Shown: positions 6,319 to 14,325 of the stretch, piece by piece
Layout of the letters: every line of letters begins with the position of its first letter
How positions within the stretch are numbered: the stretch's first letter is position 1
Assembly: GCA_034423195.1 (NCBI GenBank)
Contig: DAOUIZ010000042.1
Span: 1-24,568 of the forward strand
Reading direction: 5' to 3'
DNA length: 24,568 nt
Source: CATOSK01 sp034423195
GTDB taxonomy: Bacteria > Chloroflexota > Dehalococcoidia > Lucifugimonadales > UBA3495
Position numbers and translations under genes: made by a program
Notes under the pieces: generated by a model
What the model was told of the DNA's origin: nothing
Seen by the model: only the letters and a program-made list of their open reading frames with translations
Database searches by the model: none

Positions 6319-7398
6319 ATGGCCATATCAACCCTGGTGGATTCGGCGCTGGGCGCCATCGGCCCACTGAACGAAGGGGCAATGGCGGCGGCCAGGGCCC
6401 GGCAGGACACCCTGACCAAGCCCCCGGGCAGCCTGGGAAGGCTGGAGGAACTGTCAATTGCCCTGGCGGGAATGCTGGGCGAGGAGATCCCGCAAATCCG
6501 GCGCAAGGCGGTGATCCTGGCGGCCGGCGATCATGGCGTGGTCGCCGAGGGAGTCAGCCCGTATCCCCAGGAAGTCACGCCGCAAATGGTGCTGAATTTC
6601 CTGCGGGGAGGGGCCGGAATCAACGTCCTGGCCCGTCACGCCGGGGCTGAGATCGCAATCATCGACGCGGGGGTGGCGGGAGACCTAGAGTCCAACCCGC
6701 TGGTGCGTTCCGCCAAGGCGGGACGGGGAACGGCCAACATGGCGGTTGGTCCCGCAATGACGCGGGAGCAGGCGGTCCAGTGCCTGGAAACCGGCATCAG
6801 CGCCGCCCAGGAGCAGATAGCCGCGGGGGCGGACCTGCTGGCCTTCGGGGACATGGGCATCGGGAATACCACCCCGTCCAGCGCGATTACGTCGGTGATA
6901 ACCGGGGCGGACCCGGAGGTGACCACCGGGCGGGGCACCGGCCTGGACGATCCTGGGCTGGCGCACAAGGTGGAGGTTATCCGCCGGGCCATCGCCGTGA
7001 ACTCTCCCGACCCTTCCGACGGGTTGGACGTGCTGACGAAGGTGGGCGGGTTCGAGATAGGGGTGCTGGCGGGAGGGATGCTGGGAACGGCGGCGGGCCG
7101 GCGTCCGGTCCTGATCGACGGGTTCATATCCGGCGCGGCCGCGCTGATCGCGTGGCGATTGTCCCCGCAGGCGTCGCAGTATTTCATCGCCACCCACCAA
7201 TCCGTCGAGCCGGGCCACCGGGTGGGACTGGAGGCGATGGGGCTGGAGCCATTGCTCTCCATGAACATGCGGCTGGGAGAGGGCACGGGAGCAGCCCTGG
7301 CCATGCACATCGTGGAGGCGGCGGCCAAGTGCCTGGCGGAAATGGCGACCTTTGCCGAAGCGGGGGTGTCCGACCGGGAGGACGGCGAGGGAGAGTAA
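6319..7398 (+). CDS. cobT: Nicotinate-nucleotide-dimethylbenzimidazole phosphoribosyltransferase CobT
   Basis: Activates the lower-ligand base by transferring phosphoribose from nicotinate mononucleotide, giving alpha-ribazole phosphate. Family signatures are readable in order: TKPPGSLGRLEELS, ILAAGDHGVVAEGVS, the GDMGIGNTTPSSA loop, HQSVEPGHR and the C-terminal RLGEGTGAALA containing the likely catalytic glutamate. From ATG 6319 the protein has 359 residues, the usual size, with AAGGAG seven bases upstream. A TTG at 6292 would extend it by nine residues and lacks a binding site. The stop codon TAA overlaps the probable ACG start of cobS by one base. No bluB is present, so the source of dimethylbenzimidazole is not in this window. 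Confidence 0.96.
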   Translation: MAISTLVDSALGAIGPLNEGAMAAARARQDTLTKPPGSLGRLEELSIALAGMLGEEIPQIRRKAVILAAGDHGVVAEGVSPYPQEVTPQMVLNFLRGGAGINVLARHAGAEIAIIDAGVAGDLESNPLVRSAKAGRGTANMAVGPAMTREQAVQCLETGISAAQEQIAAGADLLAFGDMGIGNTTPSSAITSVITGADPEVTTGRGTGLDDPGLAHKVEVIRRAIAVNSPDPSDGLDVLTKVGGFEIGVLAGGMLGTAAGRRPVLIDGFISGAAALIAWRLSPQASQYFIATHQSVEPGHRVGLEAMGLEPLLSMNMRLGEGTGAALAMHIVEAAAKCLAEMATFAEAGVSDREDGEGE

Positions 7399-8204
7399 CG
7401 CTGGGAGCTTTCTGGGCGGCCCTGGGTTTCCTGACCCTTTTTCCGACCCCTGGCAGCCGCAGCCCGACGCAGCGGCAGATCAGCGACGCGCGGGCGTTCT
7501 ATCCGCTGGTGGGACTGGTGCTGGGAGTGGTGCTGGTCGGCGTGGAGAAGGCGTCGTCCCTGGTGTTTCCTCCAGCCCTCACCGCCGCGCTGCTGGTGGC
7601 GGTGCCGGCGGCGGCGACCCGGGGGCTGCACCTGGACGGCCTGATGGATGTGTGCGACGGGCTGTTTGGGGGGTACACGCCGGAACGCCGCCTGGAGATT
7701 ATGCGGGACTCCCATGTGGGGGCCTTCGCCGTCCTGGGGGCTTCGTGCCTGCTGCTGCTGAAGTATGGCGCGCTGGTTTCGCTGCTGTCCCAGGATGCGC
7801 TGGAGCCGGCGTGGGCGCTGGTCCTGTATCCGATCCTGGGCCGATGGGCGATGGTGCTCCAGCTGGGGGCGTTTCCGTATACCAGGAGCAGCGGATTGGG
7901 GAGCCCGCTGCACCAGGGGGGCGGGAGGATTCCCACGGTCCTGGCGGCGTTGACCGCAACTGTCCTGTCCGTGGCGGCCGCCGGGATTGGGGGAGCCATC
8001 CTGCTGGCCGGTTCCTCGCTCCTGGCCTGGCTGCTGGGAGCGGGCATGGCGAGGATGCTGGGGGGTCTGACCGGGGATACCTACGGGGCGACCAACGAGA
8101 TTGTCGAGGCGGTGACGATTATCGCCGTGGTCGGGCTGGCGCCGCTGGGAGTGATAGAACCGCTGCCGTTCCCGCCGCTCCTTTCGGGGTGGGGGCCTTC
8201 CTGA
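7398..8204 (+). CDS. cobS: Adenosylcobinamide-GDP ribazoletransferase CobS
   Basis: Integral-membrane cobalamin synthase that joins adenosylcobinamide-GDP to alpha-ribazole (phosphate). The recognisable N-terminus is LGAFWAALGFLTLFPTPG, followed by FYPLVGLVLG, the Asp-rich LHLDGLMDVCDGLFGG motif (about residues 78-92), MRDSHVGAFAV and GRWAM, with several hydrophobic helices and GDTYGATNEI late in the protein. There is no ATG, GTG or TTG at the expected start. In frame are ACG 7398 (overlapping the cobT stop as TAACG) and CTG 7401, with GGGAGAG at the right distance. The nearest standard start is a GTG about 70 bases upstream inside cobT. TAATG is the usual overlap, so a T-to-C change or base-call error is likely. 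About 268 residues. Confidence 0.92.
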   Translation, partial: TLGAFWAALGFLTLFPTPGSRSPTQRQISDARAFYPLVGLVLGVVLVGVEKASSLVFPPALTAALLVAVPAAATRGLHLDGLMDVCDGLFGGYTPERRLEIMRDSHVGAFAVLGASCLLLLKYGALVSLLSQDALEPAWALVLYPILGRWAMVLQLGAFPYTRSSGLGSPLHQGGGRIPTVLAALTATVLSVAAAGIGGAILLAGSSLLAWLLGAGMARMLGGLTGDTYGATNEIVEAVTIIAVVGLAPLGVIEPLPFPPLLSGWGPS

Positions 8205-8267
8205 TGAGATGCTTGCGGGGGACATTCCAATTGCCAGCGTTCCCCGGGGGGAGACGGCGGGCCGGGC

Positions 8268-9227
8268 ATGACTGATCCTGTTTTCGTAGAGATCATTGTG
8301 CTGGGGTTGGCACTGGCGCTGGACCTGGCTCTGGGGGAGCCGCCGAACCGGCTGCATCCCACCGTGTGGATTGGGAGGACTATCAGCTGGGCGGAGAGGG
8401 TGGCTCCGAAAGGCCCGGGGGCGCAGCTGGTCTACGGGGGAGCAATTGCGCTGCTGATACCGGCAGCCTGGGGAGGCGCATCCTGGGCGGTGGTGCAGGG
8501 ACTTCAGATGCTCCATCCGTTGGTATACGCAGCGGGAGCGGCACTGCTGCTGAAGACGACTTTCTCGGTGCGGATGCTGCACCGGGCGGCAGCCGACGTG
8601 CGGTCGTCTTTGCGGGGGGACGACATTGCCGCGGCCCGGGCGGGAATGTCCGCGCTGGTCAGCCGGGACCCTTCCAGTCTGACCGCAGCGCAGGCGGCGG
8701 CGGCGGCGGTGGAGTCGGTGTCGGAAAACCTGACGGACAGCATCGTTGGGCCCCTGCTGGCTTTTGCGCTGTTCGGGCTGCCGGGGGCGGTAGCGTACCG
8801 GGCTGTCAATACCCTGGACAGCATGATAGGCTATCACGGGCGCTACGAGTACCTGGGGAAGTGCGCGGCCCGGCTGGATGACCTGCTGAATCTGGTGCCG
8901 GCCCGGGTGACGGCCGGGCTGCTGGTGATGGTCAGCCTGGTTGTTCCGGGGCAAGGCGCAGGGGGGGCCTGCCGGGTGATGTGGCGGGACCACGGCAGGA
9001 CCGAGAGTCCCAACGCCGGGTGGACGATGAGCGCCATGGCGGGGGCGCTGGGGGTGGCGCTGGAGAAAACAGGCCACTACCGGCTGGGGGATGCAACTCG
9101 CGCCATCGAGCCCGAGGATATATCCCGGGCGGTCCAGAGCATGTACTGGGTGACCGGCATAGCCGTGGTGATTTCAGCGGGCCTGATTAGCCTCGCCGGA
9201 GCGGCGGGGCTGCCGAGGCCGGGGTAA
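8268..9227 (+). CDS. cbiB: Adenosylcobinamide-phosphate synthase CbiB
   Basis: Membrane enzyme that attaches (R)-1-amino-2-propanol phosphate to the f-propionate of adenosylcobyric acid (called CobD in the Pseudomonas system). The family opening ALDLALGEPPNRLHPTVWIGR occupies about residues 16-36, then come hydrophobic helices, LVSRDPSSLT, AAVESVSENLTDSIVGPLL, YRAVNTLDSMIGYH and a C-terminal hydrophobic helix. The length of 319 residues is normal. ATG 8268 lies 63 bases after cobS. A 23-codon open frame bridges the gap and overlaps this start. The substrate is supplied by PduX and the PLP decarboxylase encoded in the same operon. Confidence 0.95.
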   Translation: MTDPVFVEIIVLGLALALDLALGEPPNRLHPTVWIGRTISWAERVAPKGPGAQLVYGGAIALLIPAAWGGASWAVVQGLQMLHPLVYAAGAALLLKTTFSVRMLHRAAADVRSSLRGDDIAAARAGMSALVSRDPSSLTAAQAAAAAVESVSENLTDSIVGPLLAFALFGLPGAVAYRAVNTLDSMIGYHGRYEYLGKCAARLDDLLNLVPARVTAGLLVMVSLVVPGQGAGGACRVMWRDHGRTESPNAGWTMSAMAGALGVALEKTGHYRLGDATRAIEPEDISRAVQSMYWVTGIAVVISAGLISLAGAAGLPRPG

Positions 9228-9272
9228 TCGGGACACGGGATGGCCGCGTAATCTAACGAGGAGATCGTCTGA

Positions 9273-10412
9273 TTGGAAGAGCGTTTTGTGCAGGCCGCCG
9301 CCTCGCTTGGCGCACAGGGTTTTGGCCGGCCGGTCCATGGCAGCATCCGTCCGTCGGAGCTGCGGGCGCTGGGGCTGGAGCCTTCGGAAGTGGTGGACTT
9401 CAGCGCGAGCATCAGTCCTCTCGGACCGCCATCCGGGCTTTGGGAAGTGCTGCAACAGGTGGATTTGACCACCTATCCCGACCCGGAGAACCTGGCGCTG
9501 CGGGAGGGGCTGTCCCGACAATTGGGAACGCTGGCAGAGACGATCCTCGTGGGGAACGGCAGCACCGAGATTATTCACCTGCTGGCCCGGGCGTTCCTGA
9601 GTCCGCCGGTAGGGGAGATGGCCAAGAGCGCCCTGCTATTGACGCCCTCCTACGGCGAGTACCTGGGCGCCTGCCGTCTCGCCGGGTCCAGCATCTTCAA
9701 CTGCCACGCCAATTTTCACCCCGAAGCCGACAGCCCGTTTTCCTGGGACATGGAAGACGTGGCGGAACACATAGCTGCCCAACGGGCGGCTTTGACCTTC
9801 GTGTGCAACCCGAACAACCCCACCGGCGTCTACCTGGACGAACCCGCCATCCGTCTCCTGGCCGAGGCTGCCGAAGAAGCGGGGGGATTGCTGGTAGTTG
9901 ACGAGGCTTATGTCAACTTCGTAGCCGACAGTTGGGACTCGCTGCCACTGGCGGGCGGCTCGCCCGTGGTTGTCCTGCGGTCCATGACCAAGGACTATGC
10001 GCTGACCGGTCTGCGCCTCGGTTATGCCGTCGCTTCGCCGGAGGTGATAGGACGGCTGGCGTCCTTCCAGCCGGACTGGAGCGTCAACAGCCTGGCCCAA
10101 GCCGCGGGACTACACGCCCTGAACGACGATTCGTACCTGGCCCGGGCCAGGGAGGCCGTCGAGCAAAGCAAGAAGGTATTGACGGACCGCCTCACCGAGT
10201 GCGGTTATCCGGTGCTGCCTTCGCCCGCGAATTTTTTGCTGGTGGAAGCCGGTGATGGTAGGATGATGCGGGAACGACTCCTGCGCCGGGGACTGGTGGT
10301 CAGGGACTGCGCGTCCTTCGGGCTGCCTGCCCACATCCGCATCGGGATCCGGCCCGAAGCGGACTGCGTGAGACTGGCCGAGGCGATGAGGGAATTGCGC
10401 GAGAATCCCTGA
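9273..10412 (+). CDS. cobD: L-threonine-O-3-phosphate decarboxylase (PLP-dependent; CobD of Salmonella)
   Basis: A fold-type I aminotransferase-family protein of 379 residues, very like histidinol-phosphate aminotransferase. In this context it decarboxylates threonine phosphate to aminopropanol phosphate for CbiB. Seen are HGSIRPSE, VVDFSASISPLGPP near the N-terminus, GNGSTEIIHLLARAF, FVCNPNNPTGVY, VVDEAYVNF and the PLP-lysine segment SMTKDYALTGLRLGY with Lys240, then Arg in RIGIRP near the end. The start is TTG 9273 with GAGGAG eight bases upstream. The gene lies 45 bases after cbiB. A histidinol-phosphate aminotransferase is the main alternative, but the HGS opening and neighbours favour the cobalamin enzyme. 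Pseudomonas-style naming calls it CobC. Confidence 0.9.
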   Translation: MEERFVQAAASLGAQGFGRPVHGSIRPSELRALGLEPSEVVDFSASISPLGPPSGLWEVLQQVDLTTYPDPENLALREGLSRQLGTLAETILVGNGSTEIIHLLARAFLSPPVGEMAKSALLLTPSYGEYLGACRLAGSSIFNCHANFHPEADSPFSWDMEDVAEHIAAQRAALTFVCNPNNPTGVYLDEPAIRLLAEAAEEAGGLLVVDEAYVNFVADSWDSLPLAGGSPVVVLRSMTKDYALTGLRLGYAVASPEVIGRLASFQPDWSVNSLAQAAGLHALNDDSYLARAREAVEQSKKVLTDRLTECGYPVLPSPANFLLVEAGDGRMMRERLLRRGLVVRDCASFGLPAHIRIGIRPEADCVRLAEAMRELRENP

Positions 10413-10466
10413 GAGGATGTGCGGGAATAAGTGTCCGCTCTCGTGGCGGCCATGATTTCGGAGGCG

Positions 10467-10525
10467 GACGGGGGTCTGGATTCCCGCCTACGCGGGGGCA
10501 GGCTCTACGCGGGAATGACGGGAGG
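10467..10525. repeat. Dispersed hairpin repeat (REP-like) between cobD and cobC
   Basis: Begins GACGGGGGTCTGGATTCCCGCC and ends ACGCGGGAATGACGGGAGG, with an internal block CCTACGCGGGGGCAGGCTCT (10487-10506) that recurs exactly at 17258-17277. The ATTCCCGC and GCGGGAAT arms pair. It interrupts the cobalamin operon and may affect transcript stability or partial termination. Confidence 0.8.
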
Positions 10526-10572
10526 ACAGCCAAGCAATCCGGCCAAGACAGTTTCTAAGGTTATTAGACAAG

Positions 10573-11202
10573 ATGGGAAAATTATTCATTGTGCGCCACG
10601 GCGAAACCGAGTGGAACGCCCAGGGCAGGATCCAGGGACACTCCGATATCGCCCTTTCGGACAAAGGCAGGGACCAGGCCCGGACGGTGGCCCGGCGTCT
10701 CCAGGATTGCGCTTTCGACGCCGCTTATTCCAGTGACCTGAGCCGCACGCGGGAGACGGCTGAGGTCATCCTCGGGCACTCCGGCCCGCCGCTCCAGACC
10801 ACCCGTATGCTGCGGGAATACCACAAAGGGGTATTCGAGGGGCTGACGGTCCACGAGTACGCCCGGGAGTACCCGGAGCAGTACGAGGCGTCGCTGGTCA
10901 ACGACCTGGACTTTGCCCCCACCGGCGGCGAGTCCATCCGGGAGTGCAGCGCCCGACTGGCGGGATTCGCCGAGCTTCTGGTGGAGCGCCATATAGACGA
11001 CACCGTCCTGGTCGTGGGCCATGGGGGGTCGCTGCGCTCGCTGCTGGTGGCGCTAATGGACCTTCCCCTGGAAGCCAACTGGAAGTTCGTCATGAACAAC
11101 TGCGCCCTGTCGGTGGTGTATACCTACTCCGACAACTCGGTGCTTCACCTCTACAACGACACTGCCCACTTGACCGCGCCGCCGCCGGGTGTCACGCAAT
11201 GA
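10573..11202 (+). CDS. cobC: Histidine phosphatase family protein, probable alpha-ribazole phosphatase CobC
   Basis: A 209-residue phosphoglycerate-mutase-like phosphatase. The phosphohistidine motif RHGETEWN is at residues 8-15, followed by the family segment GRIQGHSDIALSDKG, SSDLSRTRETAEVI, and the second histidine in VVGHGGSLRSLL. In this operon the probable substrate is alpha-ribazole-5'-phosphate or adenosylcobalamin-5'-phosphate, the last dephosphorylation of the pathway. By sequence alone a general phosphoglycerate mutase-like enzyme cannot be excluded. ATG 10573 has only a weak ribosome-binding site. Its stop overlaps the cobQ start (ATGA), indicating translational coupling. Confidence 0.88.
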   Translation: MGKLFIVRHGETEWNAQGRIQGHSDIALSDKGRDQARTVARRLQDCAFDAAYSSDLSRTRETAEVILGHSGPPLQTTRMLREYHKGVFEGLTVHEYAREYPEQYEASLVNDLDFAPTGGESIRECSARLAGFAELLVERHIDDTVLVVGHGGSLRSLLVALMDLPLEANWKFVMNNCALSVVYTYSDNSVLHLYNDTAHLTAPPPGVTQ

Positions 11203-12752
11203 CCGGAAAGGTCCTGATGGTGCAAGGCACCGCGTCGCACGTCGGAAAAAGCGTCCTCGTATCGGCCCTGTGCCGCATCTTCCGGCAGGACGGTTTCCGG
11301 GTGGCGCCTTTCAAGGCGCAGAATATGTCGAACAACTCATACGTCACGGCTGACGGAGGGGAGATCGGCCGGGCCCAGGCGGTGCAAGCCCAGGCCGCCG
11401 GGGTGGAAGCCCGGGTGGAGATGAACCCGGTTCTGCTCAAGCCCGAAGCCGACCACACCTCCCAGGTCGTGCTGATGGGACGGCCGCTCCATTCCGCCCG
11501 CGCCCGGGACTACTTCGCGCTGAAAACCCAGCTCTGGGAATCAGTCAGCGCCTCCCTGGACACCCTGCGGAGGGACCACGACATCGTGGTCATCGAGGGG
11601 GCGGGGAGCCCAGCCGAAATCAACCTGAAAGCAACCGAAATCGTGAACATGCGGGTGGCCCGGTATGCCAACTCCCCGGTCCTGCTCTGCGGGGACATCG
11701 ACCGGGGCGGCGTGTTCGCTTCGCTGGTCGGCACCATGGAACTGCTGGAGCCGGAGGAGCGGGAAACGGTCAAGGGCTTCCTGATCAACAAGTTCCGGGG
11801 GGACGAGTCCCTGCTCACCGACGGGCTCACCTGGCTGGAGCAACGCATGGGCATCCCGGTGGTGGGCGTGGTACATCACTTCCGAGACATCCACATCCCG
11901 GAAGAAGACTCGGTGGCCCTGGACCTGCCCGAACCTTCCCGGGCCGGCGCGGTGATTGACGTCGCCGTTATCCAGATACCCCACATTTCCAACTTCGACG
12001 ACTTCGATCCCCTGCGGCGTCAGGCCGGCGTTTCCCTGCGTTACGTTCAATCACCGGATGAACTGGGAGACCCGGACATGGTCATCATCCCGGGGAGCAA
12101 AACGACGATCCCGGACTTCATGTGGATGGAGCGGCAGGGGCTGAACCCGGCCATCCTGGAACTGCACCAACGGGGCAAGGCCGTTGCCGGCATCTGCGGG
12201 GGCTATCAGATGCTGGGGAAGAAGATATACGACCCGGAAGGAATCGAGTCATCCCAGCGGGAGACGGACGGCCTTGGGCTGCTTCCCATCACCACCGTCT
12301 TTGCCGGCCACAAGGAGACGCATCGCGTGACCGCCACCGTGGCCGCCAATTCCGGGCTGCTCAACGGGGCCCAAGGCAGCCAGGTAACGGGGTACGAGAT
12401 TCACATGGGCCAGACCACGGGAGAGGAAGTGGACCATCCTTTCCGGGTGCTGGACCGGGCCGACGTTTCCGTAACCGACGCATCCCGGTACGACGGCGGA
12501 ATGGACGCGCAGGGACAGGTGCTGGGGACGTACATCCACGGGCTTTTCCACAACGCCCCGCTGCGGATGTCCATTCTGAACGAACTGGCCCGCCGGAAGG
12601 GCGTCTCCCTGCCCGACGCTTCCCAGGAACTGGTGCTGGACCAGGAGTACGACAAGCTGGCGGACTGGGTGCGGGGGAGCCTGAACATGGACCTGGTCTA
12701 CCAGATGAGCGGCCTGTCCCGGGAGTTCGAGGATTTGGCGGGACAGGGGTAA
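11199..12752 (+). CDS. cobQ: Cobyric acid synthase CobQ/CbiP
   Basis: Amidates the b, d, e and g side chains of adenosylcobyrinic acid a,c-diamide with glutamine and ATP. At the N-terminus are VQGTASHVGKS (residues 8-18, a deviant P-loop), FKAQNMSNNSYVT and IGRAQAVQAQAA, all family hallmarks. The synthetase domain continues with VIEGAGSPAEINL and GDIDRGGVFASL. The glutaminase domain carries GICGGYQMLG (nucleophile Cys333) and GTYIHGLFHN (His447). The 517-residue length is normal. ATG 11199 overlaps the cobC stop as ATGA, and only one base separates its stop from cobU, so cobC-cobQ-cobU-pduX form a tightly coupled block. Confidence 0.97.
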   Translation: MTGKVLMVQGTASHVGKSVLVSALCRIFRQDGFRVAPFKAQNMSNNSYVTADGGEIGRAQAVQAQAAGVEARVEMNPVLLKPEADHTSQVVLMGRPLHSARARDYFALKTQLWESVSASLDTLRRDHDIVVIEGAGSPAEINLKATEIVNMRVARYANSPVLLCGDIDRGGVFASLVGTMELLEPEERETVKGFLINKFRGDESLLTDGLTWLEQRMGIPVVGVVHHFRDIHIPEEDSVALDLPEPSRAGAVIDVAVIQIPHISNFDDFDPLRRQAGVSLRYVQSPDELGDPDMVIIPGSKTTIPDFMWMERQGLNPAILELHQRGKAVAGICGGYQMLGKKIYDPEGIESSQRETDGLGLLPITTVFAGHKETHRVTATVAANSGLLNGAQGSQVTGYEIHMGQTTGEEVDHPFRVLDRADVSVTDASRYDGGMDAQGQVLGTYIHGLFHNAPLRMSILNELARRKGVSLPDASQELVLDQEYDKLADWVRGSLNMDLVYQMSGLSREFEDLAGQG

Positions 12753-12753
12753 G

Positions 12754-13323
12754 ATGGCCGCGTCCCGTCCGGCGGGGCCGACGCTGGTGCTGGGAGGCAT
12801 CCGGTCGGGGAAGAGCGCCTTCGCCGAGGAAATTGCCGCAGGTTTGAGTGACAGCGTGGTTTACCTGGCCACGGGAACAGCCGTGGACGACGACTTCGCC
12901 GAGCGCATCCGAAAGCACCAGGAGTCCCGCCCGGCCCACTGGGTCACGGTGGAGGAGTCCCTGGACCCGGCGGCGGCGCTGGGGCCGGCGCTTTCGGAGA
13001 GGCCGGGCAAAACGGCGGTCCTGGTGGACTCGCTGGATACCTGGGTGAGCAACCTGCTGTGGCAACACGAAGGGGAGGCGGCTCAGGACCTGGAACGCCT
13101 GGCGATGGACAAGCTGCAAGCGTTGCTGGTAACCGGATGCAGGCCCGGAGTTGCCATGGTGCTGGTGAGCAGCGAGGTGGGCATGAGCCTGGTCGCTCCG
13201 ACGGAAGTGGGCCGCCGGTTCCAGGACCTGCTGGGGCTGGTCAACCAGAAGGCGGCCGCCGGATGCTCCAGCGTTTACCTCGTCGCCGCCGGCATTCCGG
13301 TCACGATCAAAGATGAGAGATAA
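12754..13323 (+). CDS. cobU: Adenosylcobinamide kinase/guanylyltransferase CobU
   Basis: A bifunctional enzyme that phosphorylates adenosylcobinamide and then forms adenosylcobinamide-GDP (CobP in other nomenclature). The P-loop GGIRSGKSAFAE is at residues 14-25. The guanylated histidine should be His55 in RIRKHQESRPAHW, matching the family 'RIxxHxxxRPxHW' pattern. LVDSLDTWVSNLL and VSSEVGMSLVAPTEVGRRFQDLLG follow. The length of 189 residues is normal. ATG 12754 lies one base after the cobQ stop. Its last 11 bases overlap the pduX start. Confidence 0.96.
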   Translation: MAASRPAGPTLVLGGIRSGKSAFAEEIAAGLSDSVVYLATGTAVDDDFAERIRKHQESRPAHWVTVEESLDPAAALGPALSERPGKTAVLVDSLDTWVSNLLWQHEGEAAQDLERLAMDKLQALLVTGCRPGVAMVLVSSEVGMSLVAPTEVGRRFQDLLGLVNQKAAAGCSSVYLVAAGIPVTIKDER

Positions 13324-14233
13324 GCCGGTCCCACGGGAAGCCAGCCATCCGGCCGGAGCCGGGTCCGCCACCGCGCGGGCGCCGGGAGTGTGCGGGGAGC
13401 TGGTGCAGGGGATGATGGATGGCGGGTATTTCCTGGTGACCTGCCCCATCGACTTCTACTGCCGGGTAACCGTGACCATTTGCGGCGGTCAATCCGGGAT
13501 TGCGGCCCCGGCGGAGTGCCCGAAGACGAGGGAAGCGGTCGCGGCGACGCTGTCCCACCTGGGACAGTCCGGGCTGGGGGCTACCGTTACGGTGAGCAAT
13601 CCCATTCCCCGCAGCAAGGGGATGGGGAGCAGCAGCGCCGACGTTGCCGCGGCCATCGCCGCCACGGCGTCCGCGCTGGGGGAACCGCTCCCGCCGGAAA
13701 CCATCGCCAGGATCGCGGTCTCAGTCGAGCCCAGCGACGGCGTGATGATCCCGGGGATCGCCCTTTTCGACCACCGGAAGGGCAGCCTGGCGGAGGAACT
13801 GGGCCCGCCGCCACCCATGGAAATCGTGGCCCTGGACTTCGGCGGGGAAGTGGACACGGTGGAGTTCAACCGCCAGGACCATTCCCCCCAGTGGGAGTCG
13901 GTCGCCGGGGAAACCGCACGGGCGCTGGAACTGGTCCGGCGGGGAATCCGGGAAGGCAGTCCGGCCCTGGTCGGGGAAGGAGCGTCCACCAGCGCGGAAG
14001 CCGGACAGGCCGTCCTGGAGAAGCCGCAACTGGCCCGGGTGTCGGAGTTTGCGCGGGACGTGGGAGCGGTGGGGGTGTGCGCGGCGCACAGCGGAACGGT
14101 CCTGGGAGTCCTGATCGACGCCCGGGAGCGGCGGGGCAAGTCCACCTTCCGCCAGGCCAGGGAGGCCTTTCCCGAGGCGGAGACAGTACAGCATTTCAGG
14201 ATGATGGGCGGCGGAGTGCAGCTGGTACACTGA
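13313..14233 (+). CDS. pduX: GHMP-family L-threonine kinase PduX
   Basis: Phosphorylates L-threonine to threonine phosphate, the precursor of the aminopropanol linker. ARAPGVCGELVQGMMDGGYFLV at about residues 22-43 is the opening typical of PduX-type GHMP kinases. The ATP loop PRSKGMGSSSADVAAA lies near residues 97-112, followed by VEPSDGVMIPGIALFDH, a PduX signature region, and a late GAVGVCAAHSGTVLGVL glycine-rich segment. At 306 residues it matches the family. The start at ATG 13313 overlaps cobU by 11 bases. Position and the neighbouring threonine-phosphate decarboxylase agree with this role. It is the last gene of the collinear cobalamin block; no terminator is obvious after it. Confidence 0.9.
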   Translation: MRDKPVPREASHPAGAGSATARAPGVCGELVQGMMDGGYFLVTCPIDFYCRVTVTICGGQSGIAAPAECPKTREAVAATLSHLGQSGLGATVTVSNPIPRSKGMGSSSADVAAAIAATASALGEPLPPETIARIAVSVEPSDGVMIPGIALFDHRKGSLAEELGPPPPMEIVALDFGGEVDTVEFNRQDHSPQWESVAGETARALELVRRGIREGSPALVGEGASTSAEAGQAVLEKPQLARVSEFARDVGAVGVCAAHSGTVLGVLIDARERRGKSTFRQAREAFPEAETVQHFRMMGGGVQLVH

Positions 14234-14325
14234 CGCCCGGCAGGCAAGTATTGATTCCAATAGCGCCCCAATAGCGCGAGGCCAACAGCGCTGAGAGTCC
14301 ATAAACGCAGAGAGGTTTACCCACT

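Noticed and set aside
6636..9077. Very long open frame on the minus strand opposite cobT, cobS and cbiB
   Set aside because: It is a composition artefact of GC-rich codons: the translation is low-complexity Arg/Pro/Gln/His with no domain, while the plus strand carries three clear conserved enzymes.
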